Below the pieces are notes generated by a model, which saw only the letters and a program-made list of their open reading frames with translations, did not search any database and had not been told where the DNA came from. The position numbers and the translations under genes are program-made. 19,386 bases of DNA from Methanobrevibacter sp. (GTDB lineage: Archaea; Methanobacteriota; Methanobacteria; Methanobacteriales; Methanobacteriaceae). The DNA lies in NCBI GenBank assembly GCA_031289975.1, contig JAITOM010000260.1, positions 1-19,386 of the forward strand, in the 5' to 3' direction. This document shows, piece by piece, positions 1 through 11,850 of the stretch (position 1 is the stretch's first letter; each line of letters starts with the position of its first letter).

Positions 1-47
1 GGATTAAGATTGAAAAGTATGTAAATAAGTTACAAAAGCGGATATAA
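1..47 (+). CDS. Possible C-terminal tail of a group II intron-encoded protein (partial, off left edge)
   Basis: The third reading frame is open from the left edge to a TAA at 45-47 and ends in the lysine-rich tail KIEKYVNKLQKRI. It stops 69 nt before the group II intron domain V at 117. That is where the reading frame of an intron-encoded reverse transcriptase/maturase (housed in domain IV) normally ends. Fourteen residues are too few to identify a family, and frame 1 is also open for seven codons, so the assignment rests on position only. If right, the rest of the protein lies just left of the window. Confidence 0.25.
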   Translation, partial: IKIEKYVNKLQKRI

Positions 48-58
48 CATGCTAAAAG

Positions 59-95
59 TGTGAATGAATCCCGTTAAAAAACGAAGATTCTCACA
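59..95 (+). other. Stem-loop upstream of intron domain V (probable end of domain IV)
   Basis: This is a long, slightly interrupted hairpin. TGTGA (59-63) pairs with TCACA (91-95), GAATC (66-70) with GATTC (86-90), and CGTT (72-75) with AACG (80-83), around an A-rich loop. It sits between the possible ORF stop at 47 and domain V at 117, so it most likely closes the 3' side of domain IV. Pairing is seen directly; the domain assignment is inferred. Confidence 0.45.
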
Positions 96-116
96 TTAAT
101 AGATAAAGATATGCTT

Positions 117-191
117 GAGCAGCTTGTCATGAAAGTGACACGAGCCGTTCTTAGGAGAGGTTAGGAGGGAAACCTCCTAATTTTATCCGAC
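117..191 (+). mobile_element. Group II intron, 3' end (domains V and VI; 5' part outside window)
   Basis: Domain V is 117-150, exactly the canonical 34 nt. It runs GAGC...GTTC with the catalytic AGC triad at 118-120 and a 9-bp lower stem (117-125 with 142-150) with one A·C mismatch. A two-base AC bulge lies at 140-141, and the upper stem GTCAT/GTGAC is capped by a GAAA tetraloop (131-134). Domain VI follows: TTAGGAGG (161-168) and CCTCCTAA (173-180) pair around GAAA. The lower stem GAGAGG / TTTT-A-TC leaves A185 bulged as the branch point. The intron probably ends near CGAC at 191, six bases after the branch A. Group II introns are self-splicing retroelements that move with an intron-encoded reverse transcriptase. 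Domains I-IV and the 5' splice site are outside the window, so completeness and activity cannot be judged. Confidence 0.85.
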
Positions 192-306
192 ATATTATTT
201 CCTTAAATTTTATATTGAGAATCATTGTTCTTTTAATCATTTAAAAACCATTTTATTAAGTATTGGTTAATATAACTACAAACAATATTAGTTTTATAAT
301 GGAATC

Positions 307-660
307 TTAAGCAGTTATTAATTCTACATTAACAACAGGTATGACATAATCATTACTAATACTCAGAGTACTAACCTTAGATTCTTCCTTATTATGTAAT
401 GGAATCATGAAACTACTTTCAATTTTAATACATTCTTTAGTTATATTTATACTAATATCAATCTTTTTAATATTTCGTAGACCAAATTTCTTCGCTCTTA
501 ATACTTTAGATGCATCTAAAAATTCGATAGCTATAGGGAATCCTTTGCTATTGAAAGATAAGTAAGTTATGGGGTTTAGTTCAATCGCTTCTTCATAATA
601 ATTATTCTCTTTAATGTAAACAAATAATGCATCTGCTAAAGGATCATGAGTATAATTCAC
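307..660 (-). CDS. DUF2283 domain protein, function unknown
   Basis: A 117-residue protein starting at GTG (660) and ending at TAA (309-307). The N-terminal half, beginning NYTHDPLADALFVYI and continuing through a Y-L-S-F-x-S-K-G-F-P-I-A-I-E-F-L-D-A-S stretch (about residues 32-50), has the layout of DUF2283: an opening Y/T-x-D-P-x-A-D-A-L-Y/F strand and a closing G-x-x-x-G/A-I-E-x-L-D-A-S. DUF2283 proteins are usually 60-90 residues. Residues 60-117 are an extra beta-rich, charged tail with no family I recognise. There is no signal peptide or membrane segment. No Shine-Dalgarno precedes the GTG; the in-frame context gives no better start, since an ATG at 662 is out of frame and immediately followed by TGA. 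It stands alone between the intron end and the tRNA cluster, with no neighbour to suggest a role. Confidence 0.7.
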   Translation of the reverse strand: MNYTHDPLADALFVYIKENNYYEEAIELNPITYLSFNSKGFPIAIEFLDASKVLRAKKFGLRNIKKIDISINITKECIKIESSFMIPLHNKEESKVSTLSISNDYVIPVVNVELITA

Positions 661-884
661 ATTTAATTTAACTATAGTGGAATAAAAAAAGTTTGTAATT
701 AATCATTTATTTTTATTTGCTTAATTTTTAATAATATTTTTTAATATTTTATTAAATTATTAATTAATAAATTTAATTATTTTATTTTTTAAAATAAATA
801 ATTTTATATTTTTATTTATGAAATTGATAATTTAGAGATATTTTTAAAAAACTCATTACTTAAAAACATTTTTTAGTTCACTAT

Positions 885-993
885 ATTTAAAATTTAAAAT
901 TATAGATTTTGTAAAGTGATATTTAAAATAATAAATTTAATAAAAAAAATTACAAATTATCATTTAAAATTTAAGAACTTCTCCATTATATGG
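885..993 (+). repeat. Dispersed repeat R1, copy A
   Basis: About 105 bp recurring at 7034-7134 in the same orientation. The first 26 nt are identical (885-910 with 7034-7059), beginning ATTTAAAATTTAAAATTATA. The 3' part is nearly identical too, with AAATTTAAGAACTT followed by YTCCAT and ATATG. The middle differs by substitutions and small gaps. It is non-coding. Low base complexity allows some chance similarity, but the two anchored, collinear ends argue for common origin. Confidence 0.65.
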
Positions 994-1035
994 ATATATT
1001 AAATAATATTAAAGTTATTTATAAATGAAATACTA

Positions 1036-1069
1036 AATTTTGAAAAACTCCACAAAAATTTACACTCTC
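1036..1069 (-). repeat. Dispersed repeat R2, single-arm copy
   Basis: The reverse complement reads GAGAGTGTAAATTTTTGTGG followed by AGTTTTT and C-AAAATTT. It aligns over about 34 nt with the left arm of the 90-bp element at 12222-12311, with one substitution near the end and two single-base gaps. No matching second arm is visible before 1036, so this looks like a half element. Confidence 0.6.
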
Positions 1070-1070
1070 A

Positions 1071-1100
1071 ATTTATAGTAAAGTAATTTATAGTAAAGTA
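1071..1100 (+). repeat. Perfect 15-bp tandem duplication
   Basis: ATTTATAGTAAAGTA occurs twice head to tail (1071-1085, 1086-1100) and abuts the TATA-like TTTAAATA of tRNA-Thr(UGU). It is probably a slippage duplication. Confidence 0.9.
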
Positions 1101-1108
1101 TTTAAATA
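1101..1108 (+). promoter_or_regulatory. Candidate TATA box for tRNA-Thr(UGU)
   Basis: TTTAAATA matches the archaeal TATA consensus. A start 26 nt downstream of its centre falls near 1131, giving a short 5' leader ahead of the tRNA at 1150. AT-richness makes chance matches common. Confidence 0.4.
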
Positions 1109-1148
1109 AAAAGATACAAAATATTAAGATGTTATAAAAGATTATATT

Positions 1149-1223
<75 letters not shown>

Positions 1224-1438
1224 TTATAAAATTTTTATTTTATAAAATTTTTAAAATCAAAATGTTTTTAAGTATTATATTTCAATAAAATATCTTTAAT
1301 TTGTATTCTGTTATATTATAATAGTTTAATCCTTATTAATGCACAAAAAATTTGTTTATTAGTAGTACAATAGAAGTATGTAGGTAAGCTGTTTGATCCT
1401 TAAGTTGATAACCGTTGCAAAAGGAGTATATTATGTAT

Positions 1439-1512
1439 GCCTCGGTAGCTCAGTCTGGTGGAGTGCAAGACTCGTAATCCTGTGGTCGCGGGTTCAATTC
1501 CCGCTCGAGGCT
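1439..1512 (+). tRNA. tRNA-Thr (anticodon CGU)
   Basis: A 74-nt cloverleaf differing from the tRNA-Thr at 1150 at only seven positions, so the two are recent paralogues. The acceptor is GCCTCGG/TCGAGGC, the anticodon loop CTCGTAA carries CGT, and the T arm GCGGG/CCCGC is perfect. The anticodon stem CAAGA/TCCTG keeps the A29·C41 mismatch while the 28-42 pair changed from G-C to A-T. The D stem ends in a G·T pair. Confidence 0.95.
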
Positions 1513-1918
<406 letters not shown>

Positions 1919-1919
1919 T

Positions 1920-2814
<895 letters not shown>

Positions 2815-2844
2815 GAATTTAGATTTCTTGGTGGAGGAATAATT

Positions 2845-3078
2845 TTGAAAAAAGATATCTTAAAGCATGAGCTTGTTCCAGAGCATAAAATATTATCTGA
2901 ATCTGATAAAAAAAAGGTTCTAATTGGTTTAGGTTGCAATCAAAATCAATTGCCTAAGATTAAAATAACTGATCCTGTTGTCGATGTTATTGATGCTAAA
3001 GAAGGTGATGTACTGCAAATCTTAAGAAAAAGTGCTACTGCAGGTACATTTATTACTTATAGGCTTGTTGAACCATAA
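2845..3078 (+). CDS. rpoH: DNA-directed RNA polymerase subunit H
   Basis: A 77-residue protein, the archaeal counterpart of the C-terminal domain of eukaryotic Rpb5, which sits in the lower jaw of RNA polymerase and contacts downstream DNA. Recognised by the family pattern: HELVPEHKILSESDKK near the N terminus, LPKIKITDPVV in the centre, and the closing GDVLQILRKSATAG...YRLVEP. The start is the TTG at 2845, eight bases after GGAGG (2832-2836). The frame is open further upstream, but that part runs through tRNA-Lys and is not coding. The length is normal for the family. It is the first polymerase gene of the cluster, separated from rpoB2 by 310 bp, so rpoB2 may have its own promoter. Confidence 0.95.
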   Translation: MKKDILKHELVPEHKILSESDKKKVLIGLGCNQNQLPKIKITDPVVDVIDAKEGDVLQILRKSATAGTFITYRLVEP

Positions 3079-3388
3079 CTTATTTTTATACTACATTCAG
3101 TTATTAATCAATGTTATTTTAATTATTCAATAAAAAAATTTTTAATAAATAACTAATTTTACTTTAAATGATGAATAATTAAAACTTAAATGGTGAATAA
3201 TTAAAAAATATAATATTATAGTTTGTTTTTTAATATGTAATTATTGTTATGATAACTATTACTTTAGTTTTACTAAGACTATTAATTTACAATTATTTAT
3301 TTTTATTAATAATATGACTTTAATTAATTAAACTATACTTATTTAATTATATAAACTATGCTTATTTAACATTATTTGGAGGATCCCC
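3079..3388. other. 310-bp spacer between rpoH and rpoB2 with tandem duplications
   Basis: No gene. Two 23-bp-period duplications are visible: 3161-3206 (units starting ACTTTAAATGATGAATAATT and ACTTAAATGGTGAATAATTA) and 3330-3368 (AAACTATRCTTATTTA twice), the latter ending just before the rpoB2 ribosome-binding site. Confidence 0.7.
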
Positions 3389-4939
3389 ATGAAAAATACA
3401 TGGAGCTTAGTAGATACATTTTTTGATAAATACAACTTAGTAGATCATCATATAAAATCCTACAATGATTTTATAAATAACAAAATACAAAGTATTATAG
3501 ATATTACAGAACCTATTACTTTAGAGCAGGGAGGTTACACTGTCCGAACTGGAAAAATTAAGGTTGAAAAGCCTTATGCTAAAGAAGCTGATGGTTCAAA
3601 AAGTTCAATCTGTCCTAAAGAAGCGAGGTTAAGAAATTTAACTTATTCTACTCATTTATATTTAGAGATGGCTTTAGACAATAAAGAAGAAGAAAAAGAG
3701 TTTGAAATGGTTCCTATTGGTGAATTACCATTAATGTTGAAATCTGATTATTGTCATTTAAAAGGATTAAACGAAGAACAATTAATAAGAGCGGGAGAAG
3801 ACCCATTAGATCCAGGAGGTTACTTCATAGTCAATGGATCAGAACGTGCAGTTGTAACTATGGAAGAAATTGCACCTAATAAATTTATTTTAGAAAGAAT
3901 TGGGGATGTCAATGAAAGAAGAGCTAAAGCAGCAATAACTTCTATTAAAAGTGGTTTTAGAGCAAAAATAGCTTTAGAATATAAAAAACCTCGTAAAAGT
4001 GGTGTTTTCTTAAGAATTTCTTTTCCTTATGTTCCAGGTGAAATTCCGTTAGTAACTTTACTTAGAGCTTTGGGACTTTCTACTGATCAACAAATTATAA
4101 CAGCAATTTCTGATGAATTTGATTATCAAATGGTAATTGCCGATGATATTCAAGTTTCTGATAGTGGGTTAAAATTAAGCTCTAAGGCTATGGAAAATTT
4201 GACTGAAGAAGAAAGAGAAGAGTATCTTCAAAAATCAGCCATTAAATTCATTGGAAATCGTGTTGCTAAAGGTATGGCTGAAGAATATCGTATTAAACGT
4301 GCTGAAGATATTATTGATAGATACTTACTTCCACATATTGGTATTGAAAATGATAAAAGAGAGAAAAAAGCTATTTATTTAGCTGAAATGACTGAAATGC
4401 TTCTACAAGTTATATTTGAAGAAAGAGAACCTCATGATAAGGATCATTATACTAACAAAAGACTTCGTGTTTCTGGTGACTTGATGGAAGACCTTTTTAG
4501 AGTTGCATTTACTAACTTAACAAGAGATATATCTTACCAACTTGATAGAACTGTTTATCGTGGGAAAGAACTTTCTATAAAACAAGCTACAAGAGCTGAT
4601 GTTTTAACTGATACTATTAAACATGCAATAGCGACAGGTAATTGGGTAGGTGGACGAGCAGGTGTAAGTCAGCTTCTTGATAGAACAAGTTATATGGGTA
4701 CATTATCGCACCTCAGAAGGGTTGTTTCACCTTTAAGTAGAACCCAACCTCATTTTGAAGCAAGAGATTTGCATCCAACTCAATTCGGTAAAGTTTGTCC
4801 AAATGAAACTCCTGAAGGGCCTAATTGTGGATTAGTAAAAAATTTAGCACTCATGTGCAAAATATCTGAAGGTTCAGATGCTAATGAAATAGTAAATATT
4901 ATTAAAGAGATGAATATTGTTGAACAAGTTATTAAATAA
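3389..4939 (+). CDS. rpoB2: DNA-directed RNA polymerase subunit B'' (N-terminal part of the split B subunit)
   Basis: A 516-residue protein, the N-terminal half of the second-largest RNA polymerase subunit (Rpb2/bacterial beta homologue), forming the protrusion, lobe and fork regions of the catalytic cleft. In many euryarchaea, including methanogens, the B subunit is encoded as two genes. Diagnostic stretches are GGYFIVNGSERAVVTMEE (about 143-160) and the fork-region block LHPTQFGKVCPNETPEGPNC (about 461-480). The ATG at 3389 lies six bases after GGAGG (3378-3382). The protein ends soon after the fork block, at the usual split point. A 136-bp gap with an eight-T run separates it from rpoB1, wider than expected for two halves of one subunit. 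Confidence 0.97.
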   Translation: MKNTWSLVDTFFDKYNLVDHHIKSYNDFINNKIQSIIDITEPITLEQGGYTVRTGKIKVEKPYAKEADGSKSSICPKEARLRNLTYSTHLYLEMALDNKEEEKEFEMVPIGELPLMLKSDYCHLKGLNEEQLIRAGEDPLDPGGYFIVNGSERAVVTMEEIAPNKFILERIGDVNERRAKAAITSIKSGFRAKIALEYKKPRKSGVFLRISFPYVPGEIPLVTLLRALGLSTDQQIITAISDEFDYQMVIADDIQVSDSGLKLSSKAMENLTEEEREEYLQKSAIKFIGNRVAKGMAEEYRIKRAEDIIDRYLLPHIGIENDKREKKAIYLAEMTEMLLQVIFEEREPHDKDHYTNKRLRVSGDLMEDLFRVAFTNLTRDISYQLDRTVYRGKELSIKQATRADVLTDTIKHAIATGNWVGGRAGVSQLLDRTSYMGTLSHLRRVVSPLSRTQPHFEARDLHPTQFGKVCPNETPEGPNCGLVKNLALMCKISEGSDANEIVNIIKEMNIVEQVIK

Positions 4940-4977
4940 ATTTCGTTTAAGAAACCAAAAATGGTCTTAATGATAGT

Positions 4978-4996
4978 GTTTTCTTATTTTTTTTAA
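4978..4996 (+). terminator. T-rich stretch between rpoB2 and rpoB1
   Basis: GTGTTTTCTTA followed by eight T (4987-4994), the kind of oligo-T that ends transcription in archaea. It may attenuate transcription or simply reflect AT-richness; no strong hairpin precedes it. Confidence 0.3.
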
Positions 4997-5075
4997 AGTT
5001 TGATTTCAATGATTTTATTATTAAAAATTTTTATATAAAACAAATTAAATTAATACTCTAATTGGAGGAAAATTT

Positions 5076-6887
5076 GTGAATAATACTAAAATTTACATGA
5101 ATGGAGAACTCATAGGTACATGTGAAAATCCAGAACAATTTGTTACAGAAATGAGAGAAAAACGACGTTCAGGTGAAATTTCTGAAGAAATGAACATTAC
5201 CTACTATGATAAAACATCAGAAATATATATTTTCAACGATCCTGGAAGAGCAAGAAGACCTTTAATAATTGTTAGAAATGGTCTTCCTTCATTAGAAGAT
5301 ACTCATATTCAGAAAATAACGGATGGAAAACTTAAATGGGATGATTTAATAGTAAAAGGTATTGTTGAATATCTGGATGCTGAAGAAGAAGAAAATTCTT
5401 ATATAGCAATGGGAATTCATGACCTTAATGAAGATCACACTCATTTAGAAATTGATCCTTCAACAATGTTAGGAATTTGTGCTGGTATTATCCCATTTTC
5501 CAATCATAATTCTTCACCAAGAAATACAATGGAAGCAGGAATGACAAAACAAGCATTAGGTTTATATGTTTCTAATTACATGCATCGTACTGATACAAGA
5601 GCTCATTTACTACATCAACCACAAACTCCTATGGTTAAAACAAGAATCATTGATGCTACTGATTATGATAAACGTCCATCTGGTCAGAATTTTGTAGTAG
5701 CTGTTATGTCTTTTGAGGGTTACAATATGGAGGATGCTTTAATCCTGAATAAATCATCTTTAGAAAGAGGTCTTGCAAGATCTTCATTTTTCAGATCTTA
5801 TGAAACATTTGAAAGAAAATATCCTGGAGGTCAAGAAGATAAGTTTGAAGTACCTGGAAAAGGTGTGAGAGGATATAGGTCTGAAAAAGCATACAGGCAC
5901 TTAGATGAAGATGGTATAATTAATCCTGAATCTTATGTTGAAGCTGGGGATGTTTTAATAGGAAAGACTTCTCCACCTCGTTTTTTAGAAGAAATTGATG
6001 AATTCGGATCGGCTAATGAAAAAAGAAGAGAAACATCTGTTACAGTTAGAAATGGAGAAAAAGGGGTTGTGGATGCTGTACTTCTAACAGAAACAGTTGA
6101 AGGAAGCAAATTAACTAAAATAAGAGTTAGAGACACACGTCAACCAGAATTTGGTGATAAATTTGCATCAAGGCATGGACAAAAAGGTGTTGTTGGCAGC
6201 ATATTATCTCAAGAAGATGTTCCATTTACAGAAAATGGAGTAGTCCCAGATTTAATTGTTAATCCTCATGCTATCCCTTCAAGAATGTCTGTTGGTCAGG
6301 TGTTGGAAATGGTGGCTGGTAAAGCAGGATGTATAAAAGGAGAAAGGGTTGATGGTACTCCATTTAATACAGTTATAGAAACAGAAATTAAAAAATCCCT
6401 TACAGATAATGGATTTGAACCTACTGGATGCGAATCACTTTACAATGGAATGACTGGAGAGAGAATAGAAGCAGAAATATTTGTAGGTGTAGCATACTAT
6501 CAAAAATTGCATCATATGACAACTGATAAAATGTATGCTCGTTCACGTGGACCTGTTCAAGTTCTTACAAAGCAACCGACTGAAGGAAGAGCACGTGAAG
6601 GCGGTTTAAGATTTGGTGAAATGGAAAGAGATTGTTTAATTGCTCATGGTGCAGCTTTAGCCTTAAAAGAAAGACTTTTAGATGAATCAGATAAGTATGA
6701 AGCTATTGTATGTAGTGAATGTGGTATGCTTTCAGTACATGACAAAATCAGAAATAAAATTTATTGTCCAATATGTGGTGAAGTAGATTCATTCCCAGTT
6801 GAAATTTCTTATGCTTTTAAATTATTATTAGATGAATTAAAAAGTTTGTGTATATTCCCTAAACTCATGCTTGAAGACAAAGCTTAA
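5076..6887 (+). CDS. rpoB1: DNA-directed RNA polymerase subunit B' (C-terminal part of the split B subunit)
   Basis: A 603-residue protein, the C-terminal half of the B subunit, carrying the hybrid-binding, wall, anchor and clamp portions. It completes the cleft with B''. Visible landmarks are GYNMEDALILNKSS (N217-M-E-D-A), EFGDKFASRHGQKG (G360-D361-K362, the hybrid/nucleotide-binding block), and a C-terminal zinc ribbon with C546-x2-C549 and C564-x2-C567. The start is GTG (5076) seven bases after GGAGG (5064-5068). Length is normal for the methanogen B' family. It is followed by a 314-bp gap before rpoA1 that contains a copy of dispersed repeat R1. Confidence 0.97.
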   Translation: MNNTKIYMNGELIGTCENPEQFVTEMREKRRSGEISEEMNITYYDKTSEIYIFNDPGRARRPLIIVRNGLPSLEDTHIQKITDGKLKWDDLIVKGIVEYLDAEEEENSYIAMGIHDLNEDHTHLEIDPSTMLGICAGIIPFSNHNSSPRNTMEAGMTKQALGLYVSNYMHRTDTRAHLLHQPQTPMVKTRIIDATDYDKRPSGQNFVVAVMSFEGYNMEDALILNKSSLERGLARSSFFRSYETFERKYPGGQEDKFEVPGKGVRGYRSEKAYRHLDEDGIINPESYVEAGDVLIGKTSPPRFLEEIDEFGSANEKRRETSVTVRNGEKGVVDAVLLTETVEGSKLTKIRVRDTRQPEFGDKFASRHGQKGVVGSILSQEDVPFTENGVVPDLIVNPHAIPSRMSVGQVLEMVAGKAGCIKGERVDGTPFNTVIETEIKKSLTDNGFEPTGCESLYNGMTGERIEAEIFVGVAYYQKLHHMTTDKMYARSRGPVQVLTKQPTEGRAREGGLRFGEMERDCLIAHGAALALKERLLDESDKYEAIVCSECGMLSVHDKIRNKIYCPICGEVDSFPVEISYAFKLLLDELKSLCIFPKLMLEDKA

Positions 6888-7201
6888 ATAAATATAAAAT
6901 ATAAGCAAAAACTTTAAATTAATAATAGTGAATTTGATAAAGTTTTTAATTTTTAAATAACTTTTTTAAAAATAAATAGTATTAAAAAATATTAATTTAA
7001 AATTATTTATATTAATTAAAATATATTTATCTCATTTAAAATTTAAAATTATAGATTTTTATAATGTAATATTTAAAATTGAATAACTTAATACAAAAAT
7101 CATCATTTGAAATTTAAGAACTTTTCCATATATGATCATAACATAATAAAACATTATAATAAGAAAAAAGGATTAAAAATATTAATTAAGGAGAGAATAA
7201 A
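6888..7201. other. 314-bp spacer inside the polymerase cluster
   Basis: No gene. AT-rich, with repeat R1 copy B (7034-7134) ending 67 bp before rpoA1. The rpoA1 ribosome-binding site GGAGAG is at 7190-7195. Confidence 0.7.
7034..7134 (+). repeat. Dispersed repeat R1, copy B
   Basis: Collinear with 885-993: 26 identical bases at the left end, a shared ATATTTAAAAT block in the middle, and a shared AAATTTAAGAACTT block plus TCCAT and ATATG near the right end. It lies between rpoB1 and rpoA1 in an unusually wide gap, which fits an insertion into the operon. Confidence 0.65.
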
Positions 7202-9805
<2,604 letters not shown>

Positions 9806-9827
9806 TAGCTATTAAACGGGTGATATT

Positions 9828-11006
9828 GTGGGAAATATTGATCAAGAAATAATGGATAAAGTTATTAAAATAGCTAAAAAAAAGAAAGTAAATTTTCCAG
9901 AAAGTTATGTTCATGATATTGTAGAAGCATATATTAGAAGAGAACTAACAGATAAAGAGTTAGAAACTTTAATTGTTAGAGTTAAAAAAGCATATGAACG
10001 CTCAAAAGTTGAATCTGGAGAAGCAATAGGAACAGTCGCTGCTCAATCTGTAGGAGAACCAGGAACTCAAATGACAATGAACACTTTTCATTATGCTGGG
10101 GTAGTAGAACTTAATGTTACATTAGGTTTGCCACGATTAATCGAAATAGTAGATGCAAGAAAAACCATATCAACACCAACCATGACAATATACTTCGATG
10201 AAGATCATAGATTCGATGAAGAATTTGTTAAAAAAACAGCAAGTGAAATTGCTAAAATTACAATAAATGATATTTTAGATGATTTTCATGTTGATTATGG
10301 ACAAATGAATGTTGAAATGGTTATTAATCAAGAAAAAGTTAAAGAAAAGCATCTTGAATTTGATGATATCCTACTAAAAATAGAAAAGACATTTAAAAAA
10401 CATATAATTGATATTGATAATAATAAAATAACCATTGCACCAAAATTAGATAAAAGAACTAAAGGTATACAAATTAGAGACATTCGTCTATTAACTGATA
10501 AAATTAGAGATTTGCAAATTAGTGGTGTTAAAGATGTTAATAGAGTTATAATAAGAAAAGATGACCAATGGGTTCTTCATACTGAAGGTTCAAACCTTAG
10601 TGCTGTTCTTAAAAAGGATGGTATAGATAAGGAGAGAACCACTACAAATCACATTCATGAAATTTATACTGTTTTAGGTATTGAAGCAGCTCGTAATGCA
10701 ATAATAAAAGAAGCTCTTCATACACTTGATGAACAAGGTCTTAGTGTTGATATTAGACATATAATGTTAGTAGCTGATATGATGACTGCTGATGGAACAG
10801 CAAAATCTATTGGTAGGCATGGTATTAGTGGTACTAAATCCAGTGTTTTAGCTCGTGCAGCTTTTGAAGAAACTGGAAAACATCTTCTTCATGCAAGTAT
10901 AAGAGGAGAAGTTGATGAACTAACAGGTATTATTGAAAATATTATCATAGGACAACCAATACCAGTTGGTACAGGTTCAGTAGGTATAATGATGAAAAAT
11001 AAATAA
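9828..11006 (+). CDS. rpoA2: DNA-directed RNA polymerase subunit A'' (C-terminal part of the largest subunit)
   Basis: A 392-residue protein completing the largest subunit, with the trigger loop, jaw and C-terminal clamp segments. The block GEAIGTVAAQSVGEPGTQMT (from about residue 64), continuing into MNTFHYAG, is the hallmark trigger-loop region. VTLGLPRLIEIVDARK follows, and near the C terminus come RHIMLVADMMTADGTAKSIGR and a GISGTKSSVLARAAFEET block. The start is GTG (9828) preceded by GGTGAT (9818-9823). It is closely coupled to rpoA1 and to rpl30e (20 bp), so these are one transcription unit. Confidence 0.97.
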   Translation: MGNIDQEIMDKVIKIAKKKKVNFPESYVHDIVEAYIRRELTDKELETLIVRVKKAYERSKVESGEAIGTVAAQSVGEPGTQMTMNTFHYAGVVELNVTLGLPRLIEIVDARKTISTPTMTIYFDEDHRFDEEFVKKTASEIAKITINDILDDFHVDYGQMNVEMVINQEKVKEKHLEFDDILLKIEKTFKKHIIDIDNNKITIAPKLDKRTKGIQIRDIRLLTDKIRDLQISGVKDVNRVIIRKDDQWVLHTEGSNLSAVLKKDGIDKERTTTNHIHEIYTVLGIEAARNAIIKEALHTLDEQGLSVDIRHIMLVADMMTADGTAKSIGRHGISGTKSSVLARAAFEETGKHLLHASIRGEVDELTGIIENIIIGQPIPVGTGSVGIMMKNK

Positions 11007-11026
11007 TAAATAACTATAGGAGAGAG

Positions 11027-11326
11027 ATGATGGATATAGATAGAGGAATTAGGGTAGCAGTTGATACAGGTGATGTTATATTGGGTTCTGAGAAATCAAT
11101 TCAATCTTTGAAGTTAGGAAATGGTAAACTTGTTGTTGTAGCAAAAAATTCTCCTAAAGAAATTATTGAAGATGTAGAATACTATTCTAAACTTTCAGAA
11201 ATTCCTATGCATGTCTATGAAGGAACAAGTGTAGATTTAGGGTCTGTATGTGGAAAACCTTTTACTGTTGCTACTTTAATTGTTAATCATCCAGGAGATT
11301 CTACCATTTTAGATCTTATGGAGTAG
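11027..11326 (+). CDS. rpl30e: 50S ribosomal protein L30e
   Basis: A 99-residue protein of the L7Ae/L30e RNA-binding family, a large-subunit ribosomal protein placed in the polymerase operon of most archaea. The sequence opens DIDRGIRVAVDTGDVILGSEKS and contains KLVVVAKNSP and the C-terminal GKPFTVATLIV, the core alpha/beta/alpha fold of the family. Two ATGs are adjacent (11027 and 11030). AGGAG at 11018-11022 is 4 and 7 bases away respectively, so the second, giving MDIDRG, may be the real start (98 residues). Its stop is six bases before the nusA start. Confidence 0.95.
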   Translation: MMDIDRGIRVAVDTGDVILGSEKSIQSLKLGNGKLVVVAKNSPKEIIEDVEYYSKLSEIPMHVYEGTSVDLGSVCGKPFTVATLIVNHPGDSTILDLME

Positions 11327-11332
11327 ATTATT

Positions 11333-11764
11333 GTGTCGATTAAATTCAGTGGAAATGAAATAAAATATATAGCATTATTTGAAAATATGACTGGTGCTAT
11401 GGTTAAAGATTGTATAATCGATGAAGAAAATGGTAAAGTTACTTTTGTTGTAAAAAATGGAGATATGGGATTAGCTATTGGTAAAAAAGGATCCACAGTT
11501 ACAAAAGTTCAAAAAACCGTTGATAAAGGTGTTGAAATCGTTGAACACTCTGAAGATCCAATAGAGTTTTTAAAAAATTCATTGGCTCCAGCTCACCTCA
11601 AAACCATTAAAATAATTCAAAAGGAAGATAAAGGAAAAATTGCTAATATTGTTGTGGAAGGTCAAAATAAAGGTTTAGCTATTGGTAAAAATGGTCAAAC
11701 TATTGAGAGAGCAAAATTATTGGTCAAAAGACAGCATAACATTAGTGATGTTATAATAAAGTAG
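11333..11764 (+). CDS. nusA: NusA-like KH-domain transcription factor
   Basis: A 143-residue archaeal NusA-related protein made of two KH RNA-binding domains and lacking the N-terminal and S1 regions of bacterial NusA, as is normal in archaea. The GxxG loops are G50-K-K-G53 (LAIGKKGS) and G118-K-N-G121 (LAIGKNGQ). It is thought to act in transcription elongation or termination on nascent RNA. The start is GTG (11333), with TGGAG (11319-11323) inside the end of rpl30e. Placement between rpl30e and rps12 is the standard archaeal order. A 626-bp gap follows. Confidence 0.94.
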   Translation: MSIKFSGNEIKYIALFENMTGAMVKDCIIDEENGKVTFVVKNGDMGLAIGKKGSTVTKVQKTVDKGVEIVEHSEDPIEFLKNSLAPAHLKTIKIIQKEDKGKIANIVVEGQNKGLAIGKNGQTIERAKLLVKRQHNISDVIIK

Positions 11765-11850
11765 TTATAACATAGTAAGTAAATTAAGATTAAATAAATA
11801 ACCATATGCTAAGTAGAGCATAGTTTATACTTTTTATTATTTATTACTTT

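Noticed and set aside
4940..5075. rpoB2/rpoB1 as a frameshifted single gene
   Set aside because: Each half has its own ribosome-binding site and start, the split is at the usual methanogen position, and the 136-bp gap has stops in all frames, so this is a natural gene split.
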